DNA of 64,000 bases from Halioxenophilus aromaticivorans. GTDB lineage: Bacteria; Pseudomonadota; Gammaproteobacteria; Pseudomonadales; Cellvibrionaceae. The stretch is taken from the NCBI RefSeq assembly GCF_042850945.1, contig NZ_AP031496.1:3224001-3288000 (forward strand), given 5' to 3'. How positions within the stretch are numbered: position 1 is the stretch's first letter; every line of letters begins with the position of its first letter. Below the pieces are notes generated by a model, which saw nothing but the letters and a program-made list of their open reading frames with translations, ran no database searches and had not been told where the DNA came from. Shown piece after piece: positions 45,106 through 54,688 of the stretch. Made by a program: the position numbers and the translations under genes.

Positions 45106-47013
45106 ATGACCGATCACAACAAACCCTTGGACCTAATCTGCCTGGGCCGCGTAGCGGTGGATTTATATGGTCAGCAAATTGGCTCTCGCTTAGAAGATAT
45201 GGGCAGTTTCGCCAAATACTTCGGCGGCTCTTCAGGCAACGTCTGCTACGGTACCGCGCGCCAAGGTCTCAAATCCTCAATGCTGGCAAGAGTTGGTAAT
45301 GAACACTTTGGCCGTTTCCTGCGCGAGGAACTGAACCGCGTAGGCGCCGACACCAGCAACCTTATTACGGATCCAGAGCGATTAACGGCGCTGGTTGTAT
45401 TAGGTATCAAGGATCAGGACACCTTTCCGTTGATTTTCTATCGTGATAACTGCGCCGACATGGCCATCAGCAAATCCGATATCAATGAAGACTACATCGC
45501 AAGCTCGCGCGCACTTGCCATTACCGGTACCCATCTATCCCACCCGAACACTCGGGAAGCGGTAATGACGGCACTGGAATTTGCCGGCAAACATCAGCTG
45601 AAGCGTATATTGGATATCGACTATCGCCCGGTTCTCTGGGGCCTTACCAGCCCAGGTGACGGTGAAACCCGTTTCATAGCATCCGACGAAGTCACACAAC
45701 AATTACAGTCTGTATTGCATCACTTTGATTTGATTGTTGGTACCGAAGAAGAATTCCATATCGCTGGCGGCACCACCGATACACTGGCCGCATTGAAAGC
45801 CGTGCGTGGAGTATCAAACGCCGTTTTGGTGTGTAAGCGAGGTGCTTCAGGCTGTGTGGTGTTGGAGAGCGACGTCCCCGATACTTGGGACGACGTGATC
45901 TTGCACTCCGGCGTGCGCGTTAAAGTCCTCAATGTTCTGGGTGCTGGCGACGCGTTTTTGTCGGGTCTGTTGCGCGGCTATCTCAATAACGAAAATTGGG
46001 AACAAGCCTGCGCCTATGCCAATGCCTGCGGTGCTCTGGTAGTGTCACGTCACGGCTGCGCGCCAGCCATGCCCACCAAAGAAGAATTGGATAACTATCT
46101 ATCCCGGGCCGACAGCGTCCCCCGGCCGGATTTAGACGACCATTTAAATCACTTGCATCGGGTAACTACCCGGGACAAAGAATGGCCAGAGCTTAACATC
46201 ATGGCTTTCGACCATCGCCAACAACTGACCAACCTAGCGTTGGAGCTGGGCGTAGATACAGCGGTAATCCCCGAGCTTAAAAAGCTTATTTTAAAAGCGG
46301 GCGAGCTTGTGGCCAAAGAAGCCAACCTAGAAGGCAAGGTAGGTTGTTTTGTTGATAGCACCTTTGGCCAGGAAGTACTCAATGATGTTACCGGCCGCGG
46401 CTGGTGGGTTGCACGCCCCATCGAGTTACCAGGCTCGCGACCATTGTTCTTAGAGCACGGCAACATTGGGTCACAACTCATCGACTGGCCTTTGGAACAC
46501 ATCGTTAAGTGTTTGGTTTTCTGTCACCCCGATGACGACGACGAAATGCGCCTTGAGCAAGAGTTCCGAGTTGCAGAAGTTTATAAAGCCTGCTGCAAAA
46601 GTGGCCACGAATTATTACTGGAAGTGATTCTACCGGCGGACATGGACCGCGCCGATGAGCATTATATTCGTGCACTCAAGCGATTCTATAACCTTGGCAT
46701 TAAGCCCGACTGGTGGAAACTCCCGCCGTTGTCGGCCGAAAGCTGGGACAAGGTAGACGCCCTGGTTAACGAACGTGACCCGCATTGCCGTGGCGTAGTC
46801 ATTCTAGGACTGGATGCACCAATGGATAAATTACAAGCAGGCTTTAATCAAGCTGCCGGTAAATCCATCGTTAAAGGGTTTGCGGTAGGTCGTACGATTT
46901 TTATGGAGCCCTCACGGCAGCGCTTACTGGGGAAAATCGACGATGAAGAATTTATTTGCCAAATCAAAGCGAACTATCACCAACTGATCGCCCTGTGGCA
47001 AACCCGCGGCTAA
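45106..47013 (+). CDS. iolC: 5-dehydro-2-deoxygluconokinase fused to DUF2090 (probable aldolase)
   Basis: Fusion protein of 635 residues. Residues 1-330 are a PfkB/ribokinase-type kinase (YFGGSSGNVCYGTARQG near the start; GAGDAFLSG with the catalytic aspartate) that phosphorylates 2-deoxy-5-keto-gluconate. Residues about 340-635 are a DUF2090 domain with a TIM-barrel-like pattern (NIMAFDHRQQL, then EVILPADM and GVVILGLDAP). In proteobacteria this fusion is thought to supply the 2-deoxy-5-keto-gluconate-6-phosphate aldolase step done by IolJ in Bacillus; no separate iolJ is present in this window. A GGAG site precedes the ATG. First gene of the main operon. Confidence 0.93.
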   Translation: MTDHNKPLDLICLGRVAVDLYGQQIGSRLEDMGSFAKYFGGSSGNVCYGTARQGLKSSMLARVGNEHFGRFLREELNRVGADTSNLITDPERLTALVVLGIKDQDTFPLIFYRDNCADMAISKSDINEDYIASSRALAITGTHLSHPNTREAVMTALEFAGKHQLKRILDIDYRPVLWGLTSPGDGETRFIASDEVTQQLQSVLHHFDLIVGTEEEFHIAGGTTDTLAALKAVRGVSNAVLVCKRGASGCVVLESDVPDTWDDVILHSGVRVKVLNVLGAGDAFLSGLLRGYLNNENWEQACAYANACGALVVSRHGCAPAMPTKEELDNYLSRADSVPRPDLDDHLNHLHRVTTRDKEWPELNIMAFDHRQQLTNLALELGVDTAVIPELKKLILKAGELVAKEANLEGKVGCFVDSTFGQEVLNDVTGRGWWVARPIELPGSRPLFLEHGNIGSQLIDWPLEHIVKCLVFCHPDDDDEMRLEQEFRVAEVYKACCKSGHELLLEVILPADMDRADEHYIRALKRFYNLGIKPDWWKLPPLSAESWDKVDALVNERDPHCRGVVILGLDAPMDKLQAGFNQAAGKSIVKGFAVGRTIFMEPSRQRLLGKIDDEEFICQIKANYHQLIALWQTRG

Positions 47014-47036
47014 TTGGCGTTTTCGGAGAACAGACA

Positions 47037-48890
47037 ATGTCCAAAACAATAAAATTGACCATGGCCCAAGCGGCCATTAAATATTTGATGGCGCAAAAAA
47101 CCGAAATAAACGGTGAAATTAAACCGCTTTTTACCGGTGTGTGGGCCATATTTGGCCACGGCAATGTAGCGGGTATCGGCGAAGCTTTGTACCACGTGCA
47201 AGACGAGCTGCCTACCTATCGTGCTCACAACGAACAAGGTATGGCGCACTCAGCCATTGCCTACGCAAAAACATTGAATCGCCAGCAAATGATGGCTTGC
47301 ACAGCCTCTGCTGGCCCCGGTTCAACTAATATGGTCACCGCGGCTGCGGTTGCCCATGTAAACCGCTTACCGGTGCTGTTTTTACCTGGTGATACCTTTG
47401 CCACTCGCATGCCAGACCCGGTATTGCAACAAGTGGAAAATTTCCATGACCATACGCTAACCTCAAACGATTGCTTTAAACCAGTCAGCCGTTTCTTTGA
47501 CCGTATTACTCGGCCAGAACAACTGTTAACGTCACTGCCCCAGGCAATGCGAGTATTAACAGATCCAGTAGAGTGCGGCCCGGTCACCTTAGCCATGCCG
47601 CAAGACGTACAAACCATGGCCTACGATTATCCCGAGCACTTTTTCGCAGAAAAGATTCATCGCCTACGTCGCCAAGCACCGGACGACACAGAACTAGAAC
47701 AAGCATTGGCTTTAATTAAATCAGCCAAAAAGCCGCTACTTATTGCCGGCGGTGGTGTGCACTACTCGTCCGCTTTAGCAGAATTGAATAACCTAGCGAC
47801 TAGTTTGTCCATTCCTGTGGGCGAAACTCAAGCCGGTAAAGGCGCCCTGCCCTGGGATCACCCACAAAATATGGGTTCCATCGGCGTTACCGGCGCAGCT
47901 TCTACCAACACTCTCGCGGAAGAATCCGACTTGATAATTGCCGTGGGCACCCGCTTGGGCGATTTTGCCTCCGGCTCGCGAGCGATGATTAACCCGGATG
48001 CAAAACTCTTGTGCCTAAACGTAGCGTCCTTCGACACCGTTAAACATTACGGCCAAAGTTTGGTAGGCGACGCAAAGCTCACACTCAAATTGTTGGCCGA
48101 CAAGCTGACCGACATTACGCCAAACAATGAATGGATTGCCCACGCCAACGGCTTGCGCAATGAATGGCTATCCATGGTTGAAACCGCCACCACGGATCGC
48201 GGCACACAATTACCATCGGATGGTGAAGTCGTTGGTGCAGTCAACCGAGCCGCCGGGGATAACGACATCGTCGTTTGCGCAGCCGGTGGCCTACCTGGCG
48301 AGCTGCAAAAGCTGTGGCAAACCCGCAACGACCGTGGTTACCACATGGAATACGGCTATTCCTGTATGGGTTACGAAATCGCCGGTGGCCTGGGCACCAA
48401 AATGGCCAAGCCAGAATCCGAAGTTTTCGTGATGGTGGGCGACGGCTCTTATTTGATGCTCAATTCAGAAATCGCCACGTCCGTTATGTTGGGTTACAAA
48501 ATTATTGTCGTGGTACTCGATAACCGAGGCTACGGCTGTATTCACCGATTACAACAGTTCTGTGGTGGACCAGGTTTTAATAATTTATTGGACGATTGCC
48601 TCACCGTTGAAGGCGGCGCGCCTAAAACCGACTTTGCCGCCCACGCGGCAGCGCTTGGCGCTCAATCGGAGCAAGTTGGCAACATTGCCGAATTAGAGCA
48701 AGCGCTGGTTCGCGCCAAGTCTGCGCAATGCTCCTACGTTATAAGCATCGATACCGACGCCCTAGCCGACACTAAAGACGGTGGCGCCTGGTGGGATGTT
48801 GCTGTGCCGGAAGTTTCCCAGCGCGAGCAAGTTCGCAGCGCGCGCGCGATCTACGACAGCTTTAAAGCCAAGCAGCAGAAAAATCTCTAG
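47037..48890 (+). CDS. iolD: 3D-(3,5/4)-trihydroxycyclohexane-1,2-dione hydrolase
   Basis: ThDP-dependent enzyme that opens the ring of the IolE product to give 5-deoxy-glucuronate. The 617 residues contain the three ThDP-enzyme domains: pyrimidine-binding (about 30-190, EQGMAHSAIAYAK), central (about 215-350) and PP-binding (about 420-590, with GDGSYLM and DNRGYG). The frame is open from 46956, but the ATG at 47037 has a CGGAGAA site like its neighbours and clears the iolC stop by 23 nt. Confidence 0.96.
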   Translation: MSKTIKLTMAQAAIKYLMAQKTEINGEIKPLFTGVWAIFGHGNVAGIGEALYHVQDELPTYRAHNEQGMAHSAIAYAKTLNRQQMMACTASAGPGSTNMVTAAAVAHVNRLPVLFLPGDTFATRMPDPVLQQVENFHDHTLTSNDCFKPVSRFFDRITRPEQLLTSLPQAMRVLTDPVECGPVTLAMPQDVQTMAYDYPEHFFAEKIHRLRRQAPDDTELEQALALIKSAKKPLLIAGGGVHYSSALAELNNLATSLSIPVGETQAGKGALPWDHPQNMGSIGVTGAASTNTLAEESDLIIAVGTRLGDFASGSRAMINPDAKLLCLNVASFDTVKHYGQSLVGDAKLTLKLLADKLTDITPNNEWIAHANGLRNEWLSMVETATTDRGTQLPSDGEVVGAVNRAAGDNDIVVCAAGGLPGELQKLWQTRNDRGYHMEYGYSCMGYEIAGGLGTKMAKPESEVFVMVGDGSYLMLNSEIATSVMLGYKIIVVVLDNRGYGCIHRLQQFCGGPGFNNLLDDCLTVEGGAPKTDFAAHAAALGAQSEQVGNIAELEQALVRAKSAQCSYVISIDTDALADTKDGGAWWDVAVPEVSQREQVRSARAIYDSFKAKQQKNL

Positions 48891-48972
48891 CACCTGTGCT
48901 CCCCGCGCGCAGCGGTTTAAAACAGAATAATCCAGCTCGGTTACAAAACCGAGCCAAAGAAGAGAACACGAT

Positions 48973-49863
48973 ATGTCAGTACAGCTAGGAATTAATCCAC
49001 TGACGTGGACCAACGATGATTTGGCCAGCCTAGGCGCCGAAACATCCATAGAACAGTGCCTGAGCGAAGGTAAGCAGGCAGGTTTCGCCGGTTTTGAATT
49101 GGGCCATAAATTTCCACGCCAAGCCGATCACCTGGTATCTCTACTTAACCAGTACGATTTAAAACCAGTATCCGGTTGGTATTCCACGCAGCTACTTAAG
49201 CGCAGCGTGGAAGAAGAAATCGCCGCCGGCCAAGGCCATTTGGCACTGCTGCGCGACAGCGGTTGTAAAGTGATGGTGACCTGCGAAGTAACCGGCTGCG
49301 TGCACGGCAATCAAAAACTACCGGTGTCTCACCGCCCACAATTGAGCCAACAACAGTGGAGCCAACTGAGTGAAAAACTGACCGAATTCGCGAGTTACAC
49401 TCAAAGCCAAGGTGTGCAAGTGGCGTATCACCATCACATGGGCACCGTAGTGCAGTCTGCCGATGAAGTGGACCGTTTGATGTCCGCCACCGGGCCTGAA
49501 GTGGGCCTGCTGCTGGATACCGGCCATCTCACCTACGATGGCAGTGATCCGCTAGCCGTTGCCCAACGTTGGATCGAACGCATCAACCACGTTCACTGCA
49601 AAGACATTCGAGCAAATGTATTAAAAGATGCGCTCAACCGAGATTTAAGCTTCTTGGATTCGGTACTCAACGGCGTATTTACCGTACCTGGCGATGGCTG
49701 CGTCGATTATCCGGCAATTTTCGATGTGCTCAAACAAGCGAATTATCGAGGCTGGCTAGTAGTAGAAGCCGAGCAGGACCCAGCCATTGCTAATCCGCTG
49801 ACCTACGCCACATTGGGTTTCAGTAACCTACAGCGTATGGCGAGTGAAGCCGGCTTAATTTAA
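48973..49863 (+). CDS. iolE: inosose dehydratase
   Basis: TIM-barrel, metal-dependent dehydratase that removes water from 2-keto-myo-inositol (scyllo-inosose). The 296 residues begin GINPLTWTNDD, the IolE family signature. AYHHHMGT, LLLDTGHL, HVHCKDIR and VVEAEQD carry the expected metal-binding residues. AGAAGAG lies upstream of the ATG. It is 82 nt downstream of iolD. Confidence 0.95.
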   Translation: MSVQLGINPLTWTNDDLASLGAETSIEQCLSEGKQAGFAGFELGHKFPRQADHLVSLLNQYDLKPVSGWYSTQLLKRSVEEEIAAGQGHLALLRDSGCKVMVTCEVTGCVHGNQKLPVSHRPQLSQQQWSQLSEKLTEFASYTQSQGVQVAYHHHMGTVVQSADEVDRLMSATGPEVGLLLDTGHLTYDGSDPLAVAQRWIERINHVHCKDIRANVLKDALNRDLSFLDSVLNGVFTVPGDGCVDYPAIFDVLKQANYRGWLVVEAEQDPAIANPLTYATLGFSNLQRMASEAGLI

Positions 49864-49943
49864 GAGCTTTGGCGAGCGCCCCAGCTTAATTTAAAGAATG
49901 GCACCGAGTATTACTCTGTGTCCTGAGACATCAGGAGATGACT

Positions 49944-51446
49944 GTGAAAAAAATTCATAACTACATACAAGGCGCCGTAGCACCAAGCTCTAGCAAGCGG
50001 GTGTCTCCGGTTTATAACCCCGCCACCGGCGAACAAATTGCAGAAGTGGTGCTATCCACCGATGCGGATTTGCAAAAGGCTGTGGACGCCGCCAAGGCCG
50101 CCCTGCCTGCTTGGATGTCCATGAGCCCTCTAAAACGCTCGCGCTTAATGAACCGATTGCTGTATTTATTGGAACAAAATGCAGGCGAACTCGCCAGCAT
50201 CATTTCCGAGGAACACGGCAAGGTTCACTCCGATGCTTTGGGCGAAGTTACCCGTGGTATCGAAGTCGTTGAATTTGCCTGTGGCGCACCACACCTTTTA
50301 AAAGGTGAATTTACCGAAAACATTGCCACCAACATCGACAGCCACAGTGTACGTCAACCGCTGGGTATTGTAGCCGGCGTTACTCCGTTTAATTTCCCAG
50401 CCATGGTTCCTATGTGGATGTTCCCGGTGGCTTTGGCCTGCGGTAATGCTTTTATTCTTAAGCCATCAGAGCGTGATCCTTCAGCCTCGCTTTTCTACGC
50501 TGACCTCATAAAGCAAGCCGGTTTCCCGGACGGTGTATTCAGTGTAATTCAAGGCGATAAAAATTCGGTAGATGCCATCCTCAAGCACCCAGATATTTCA
50601 GCGATTAGCTTTGTGGGCTCTACTCCCATCGCCAAATACATTTATGAAACCGGGGCTCACTACGGCAAGCGAGTACAAGCATTGGGCGGTGCCAAAAACC
50701 ATATGATCGTAATGCCTGACGCCGATATGGATAAAACGGTCGACGCATTGATGGGCGCAGCCTACGGCTCAGCCGGTGAACGTTGTATGGCGATATCCGT
50801 TGTTGTACCCGTGGGTGAAGCCACCGCAGAAACCTTACGTAAAAAATTGGTTGAGCGTTTGGCCACATTAAAAATCGGCCCCGGTACTGACAACCAGGCT
50901 GAAATGGGTCCATTGGTGACTGCAACCCATTTGGAAAAAGTTGCAGGCTATATTAACGCCGGTGTTAGTGAAGGCGCGGAGCTGGTGGTTGATGGCCGTG
51001 ATTTTAAAATGCAACAAGCGGGCTTCGAAAACGGCTTTTACATTGGTGGTACCTTCTTTGACCATGTAAGTCGCGACATGAGTATTTACAAAGAAGAAAT
51101 TTTCGGCCCAGTGCTGTGCATGATTCGCGCGGAAAGCTTTGATGATGCGGTAAGGATGATCAACGAGCACGAGTTTGGCAATGGCACAGCAATTTTCACC
51201 CGAGATGGTGATTCTGCTCGCAGTTTTGCAAACCAAATCCAAGTCGGCATGGTAGGCATCAATGTACCTATACCTGTGCCAATGGCTTTCCACAGCTTTG
51301 GTGGGTGGAAGGCTTCGCTATTTGGTGACCATCATATGCATGGGCCGGAGGGCGTGCGTTTTTACACTAAACTGAAAACCATTACCTCACGCTGGCCAAC
51401 CGGTATCCGTTCCGGAGCGGACTTTGTAATGCCAACAATGGAATAG
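49944..51446 (+). CDS. mmsA: CoA-acylating methylmalonate-semialdehyde dehydrogenase
   Basis: NAD- and CoA-dependent aldehyde dehydrogenase (IolA/MmsA). It oxidises malonate semialdehyde from inositol, and methylmalonate semialdehyde from valine, to acetyl-CoA or propionyl-CoA with loss of CO2. Motifs are GVTPFNFPAMVPMWMFP, GGAKNHMIVMPDAD and the catalytic cysteine in GSAGERCMA. The ATG at 49938 directly abuts its AGGAG site, while the in-frame GTG at 49944 lies 6 nt from it, so GTG is the better start (500 residues). Confidence 0.95.
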   Translation: MKKIHNYIQGAVAPSSSKRVSPVYNPATGEQIAEVVLSTDADLQKAVDAAKAALPAWMSMSPLKRSRLMNRLLYLLEQNAGELASIISEEHGKVHSDALGEVTRGIEVVEFACGAPHLLKGEFTENIATNIDSHSVRQPLGIVAGVTPFNFPAMVPMWMFPVALACGNAFILKPSERDPSASLFYADLIKQAGFPDGVFSVIQGDKNSVDAILKHPDISAISFVGSTPIAKYIYETGAHYGKRVQALGGAKNHMIVMPDADMDKTVDALMGAAYGSAGERCMAISVVVPVGEATAETLRKKLVERLATLKIGPGTDNQAEMGPLVTATHLEKVAGYINAGVSEGAELVVDGRDFKMQQAGFENGFYIGGTFFDHVSRDMSIYKEEIFGPVLCMIRAESFDDAVRMINEHEFGNGTAIFTRDGDSARSFANQIQVGMVGINVPIPVPMAFHSFGGWKASLFGDHHMHGPEGVRFYTKLKTITSRWPTGIRSGADFVMPTME

Positions 51447-51509
51447 CCATACCTTGCGCTACCAAACTGGTAGCGCAAACTTTACCACACTCGCTTTTCG
51501 GAGAATATT

Positions 51510-52346
51510 ATGGCGAGCTCAACAATAAAATTTGCACTTAATCATAAATCTTGCCCAACACTGTCACCCATAGCCGCCTTGAATGCGGCTAAAAGCCTAG
51601 GCATCAGTGGCGTAGAATTACGCAACGATGTTGGCGAAAACAGTATAGCGACGGTCGAACAGGCTCAGCAGATTGGCGAACACGCTGCAAAGCTTGGCAT
51701 TAAGATCCTAACCATAAACGCACTCTACCCGTTTAATGTATGGAACAGTGAGCAGGAGCAAAATACCGTAAAACTGGCACAGCTGGCACAAGCCTGTGGC
51801 GCACAGGCATTGGTATGCTGCCCCTTAGTAGCTGCAACGGACGAACGAAATATACCCGGACAGGCCGAGCTGATCAGTGCTTTAAAGGCCATTGCGCCGA
51901 TACTGAGCGAGCACAATATTAAAGGCATGGTTGAGCCATTGGGTTTTCCAACCTCCAGTTTACGTTTTAAAGAAGACTCGATTGCCGCAATCGACGCAGC
52001 AGGATTAGGCGATATCTTTAGCCTGGTGCACGATACTTTTCATCACGCAGGCTCCGATGACCAAAATTACTACCCGAACCGTACCGGCTTGATACACGCC
52101 TCGGCGGTAACGGACTCCGGTGTGACCATGGAATCCATGCTCGATGGCCACCGCTATTTTGTTGGCCCAGGTGATCGCTTGAACAGCATTACACAAATCA
52201 AACACATGCTAAGCGCGGGCTATGCTGGCTACGTGTCTTTTGAGCCATTTGCCGATGATATCGCCACCTACCCCAACCCGACCGCAGCCATTAAAGAAAG
52301 TATGGAATACGTCTTAGCAGAGCTTGACGCCTCTACGGCTGAGTAA
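51510..52346 (+). CDS. sugar phosphate isomerase/epimerase, IolI-like inosose isomerase
   Basis: Xylose-isomerase-like TIM-barrel protein of 278 residues. It resembles IolI of Bacillus in layout: ELRNDVGEN early, the ILTINALYPFNVWN strand, CCPLV, MVEPLGFP and LVHDTFHHAG, then FEPFAD near the end, supplying the E/D/H metal ligands. IolI interconverts 2-keto-myo-inositol and 1-keto-D-chiro-inositol. That would let the operon use D-chiro-inositol as well, but the assignment rests on similarity and context. A GGAG site precedes the ATG. Confidence 0.75.
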   Translation: MASSTIKFALNHKSCPTLSPIAALNAAKSLGISGVELRNDVGENSIATVEQAQQIGEHAAKLGIKILTINALYPFNVWNSEQEQNTVKLAQLAQACGAQALVCCPLVAATDERNIPGQAELISALKAIAPILSEHNIKGMVEPLGFPTSSLRFKEDSIAAIDAAGLGDIFSLVHDTFHHAGSDDQNYYPNRTGLIHASAVTDSGVTMESMLDGHRYFVGPGDRLNSITQIKHMLSAGYAGYVSFEPFADDIATYPNPTAAIKESMEYVLAELDASTAE

Positions 52347-52398
52347 GGATTGGATTTTTACAAACATACAACAAATAACAAATTTTGAGGATATTGCC

Positions 52399-53409
52399 AT
52401 GCCTTTACGAGTGGGTATCATTGGTACAGGTGCCATTGGAAGAGATCACTCTCGCCGCATTAATAACGTGTTAACCGGCGCGCATGTTAGCGCAGTCAAT
52501 GATGTTAACGTTGAACAAGCGCAGAAAGCCGTAGATGACTTAGACTTAAAAGCTGAAGTCTTCGCCAATGGCCACGAGCTTATTCAGTCAAACGCAGTAG
52601 ACGCTGTATTGGTCACCTCTTGGGGCCCAACACATGAAGAGTTTGTGTTATCGGCCATCGCCGCAGGCAAGCCAGTATTTTGTGAAAAGCCGTTGGCCAC
52701 AACCGCTGAAGGCTGTAAACGCATTGTTGATGCGGAGATCGCAACCGGTAAGCGCTTGGTCCAAGTTGGTTTTATGCGCCCCTACGACAGCGGCTACCAG
52801 TTGCTGAAAAACGCCTTAACCATCGGCGAAATTGGCGACCCTTTAATGGTGCACTGTGCCCACAGAAACCCTGAAGTGCCGGAAAGCTACGTTACGCCAA
52901 TGGCTATTCAGGATACGCTGATCCACGAACTGGATGTACTGCGCTGGCTGTTAGACGACGATTACGTTAGCGCTCAAGTTATTTACCCTCGCAGAACGCG
53001 CTTTACCCACAGTAAGCTTGCCGACCCCCAAATTGTGCTGCTAGAAACCAAACGCGGCATACGCATTGATGTTGAAGTCTTTGTTAATTGTAAGTACGGC
53101 TACGACATTCAATGTTCGGTAGTGGGCGAGCTGGGCGTATTAAACCTACCTGAGCCACAGAGCCTGTTAGTTAGAAAGGAAGCGAGCTTAGCAACGAATA
53201 TTCTAACCGACTGGAAACAGCGTTTTATCAAAGCTTATGATGTCGAACTACAGGAATTTATCAACGGTTGCCTGAATAGTAGCATTACCGGCCCAAGCGC
53301 TTGGGATGGCTACGCCGCATCCGTTGCCAGCGACGCGTGCGTGGAAGCACAAGAAACAGGTGCCATCATTCCTATATCTATGGCCGACAAACCGAGCTTT
53401 TATAGCTAG
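52399..53409 (+). CDS. iolG: inositol 2-dehydrogenase
   Basis: Gfo/Idh/MocA-family NAD(P)-dependent dehydrogenase that oxidises myo-inositol to scyllo-inosose, the entry step. The 336 residues have the Rossmann loop GIIGTGAIGRDH at 6-17, FCEKPLA with the catalytic-domain lysine, and DTLIHELDVLRWLL with the active-site histidine. The frame begins at a TTG at 52324 inside the preceding gene; the ATG at 52399 has a GAGG site and the correct N-terminus. Last gene of the operon, followed by a terminator. Other Gfo/Idh substrates are possible, but the context supports inositol. Confidence 0.93.
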   Translation: MPLRVGIIGTGAIGRDHSRRINNVLTGAHVSAVNDVNVEQAQKAVDDLDLKAEVFANGHELIQSNAVDAVLVTSWGPTHEEFVLSAIAAGKPVFCEKPLATTAEGCKRIVDAEIATGKRLVQVGFMRPYDSGYQLLKNALTIGEIGDPLMVHCAHRNPEVPESYVTPMAIQDTLIHELDVLRWLLDDDYVSAQVIYPRRTRFTHSKLADPQIVLLETKRGIRIDVEVFVNCKYGYDIQCSVVGELGVLNLPEPQSLLVRKEASLATNILTDWKQRFIKAYDVELQEFINGCLNSSITGPSAWDGYAASVASDACVEAQETGAIIPISMADKPSFYS

Positions 53410-53468
53410 CTGATAAGTAATTAACCGCTGCTTTCAAATCTGTGTGTTGCCTTCTCTAGGCGCTTTTT

Positions 53469-53498
53469 GGTACCGGCGTAACCGCCGGTACCTTTTTT
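53469..53498 (+). terminator. strong terminator ending the iol operon
   Basis: A perfect 10-bp stem, GGTACCGGCG with CGCCGGTACC around the loop TAAC, is followed by six T. It lies 60 nt after the iolG stop and before the DMT transporter gene. Confidence 0.95.
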
Positions 53499-53521
53499 AC
53501 CTATTTATAAGTTAGTCCCCT

Positions 53522-54382
53522 ATGAAGGAGATCCAATACCCAGAGCTTAGTCCGCAGTGTTTGCTCATCATTGTATCCTTCCTTGCCGCCATTGGCTGGC
53601 TGTTTTCTAAATTAGCGATGGCGGATTTCGATCCCCTACTTTTTATGGCGCTTCGATTTATAGGAGCCGCTGTAATCTTCACACCATTGAACCTCCGCAC
53701 CTTAGGCACGACAAACCATCAAACGACTTTTGCTCCAGCATTGGTGGGAGTTGTTCTTGGAGTTCAAACGTCCGTTTGGGCCTACGCCCTAGCGCACACC
53801 AATAATCTAGGCACTGCTGGTTTTATCTCTTGCTTAGGACCTATACTGGCTGCGCCCTTGGCATCCATATTTAAACTAAGTGGGCTAACAAGGCGCTATT
53901 TGTTTTCACTCGCTCTAGCGACGGCGGGGCTAGTGGCAATTTTCCTACCCAAGGGTAACGGAGAAAATTTAACCGCCTACGACACGTTATTTATTGTCTC
54001 CAGCCTTCTATTTGCCATACATTTAAATGTTAACCACTTGCTAATAAAGCGTTGGCACAGTTCAAGGTACGATGCTCTGCAAATGCTCGCGGCAGGCGTA
54101 ACCTGCGCGGGTGGCTCACTGCTCTTAAACGCTAGGGTTGGCACATGGTCGGTTAACATTATCCTTTACTTAGGTTTGTCTATTATTCTGTGCACTGCGT
54201 TACGATTCAAACTGCTAAACCTAGCTCAGCATCGCGCGCCAAATGTTAATCCAACTCTTGCCCTCACGCTGGAACCCGTTTTCGTAGCCATATTTGCCGC
54301 GGTGTTATTAAATCAGTCACTCTCTTACCTCCAATTTTTCGGCGCAGCCATCATCCTTTTTGCCGTCTCCCTAAGACGTTAA
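53522..54382 (+). CDS. EamA/DMT-family transporter
   Basis: Inner-membrane protein of 286 residues with ten predicted membrane segments in two EamA repeats (about 10-135 and 150-285), the drug/metabolite transporter pattern. Substrates of this family range from amino acids to metabolite overflow and cannot be told from sequence. The ATG at 53522 has no upstream Shine-Dalgarno; AAGGAG instead lies just inside the frame. It follows the iol terminator, so it is probably not part of the inositol regulon. Confidence 0.85.
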   Translation: MKEIQYPELSPQCLLIIVSFLAAIGWLFSKLAMADFDPLLFMALRFIGAAVIFTPLNLRTLGTTNHQTTFAPALVGVVLGVQTSVWAYALAHTNNLGTAGFISCLGPILAAPLASIFKLSGLTRRYLFSLALATAGLVAIFLPKGNGENLTAYDTLFIVSSLLFAIHLNVNHLLIKRWHSSRYDALQMLAAGVTCAGGSLLLNARVGTWSVNIILYLGLSIILCTALRFKLLNLAQHRAPNVNPTLALTLEPVFVAIFAAVLLNQSLSYLQFFGAAIILFAVSLRR

Positions 54383-54688
54383 ACAAGCCACCTCTGATTT
54401 TGAGAAAAGCAACCAACAAACTCGCCCATAAAAACGAAACGATATAAAGGTTTGGCGCAGAAAATCAATGTGCTTGCTAGACTTATGTTGCAAATAAAAC
54501 GACTGTGCAAATGTGGTTTGCGGCCACCGAGAAAACATAGAAAAGCGCCTCTTATTCGCTATATCAACTTCTATTAATAGCAGCCAATTCGAATGAAGAC
54601 AATTGCGACAATATTCCTTTAAAAAAAGCCCCTCATCTGCAAGCTACTTATTCAAGACCTATAATCTATTAGCCCAACAACCGACAAT
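54383..54688. other. AT-rich intergenic region upstream of the giant kinase gene
   Basis: In these 306 nt I see no gene, terminator or convincing promoter. The small open frames on both strands look like chance. Confidence 0.55.
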
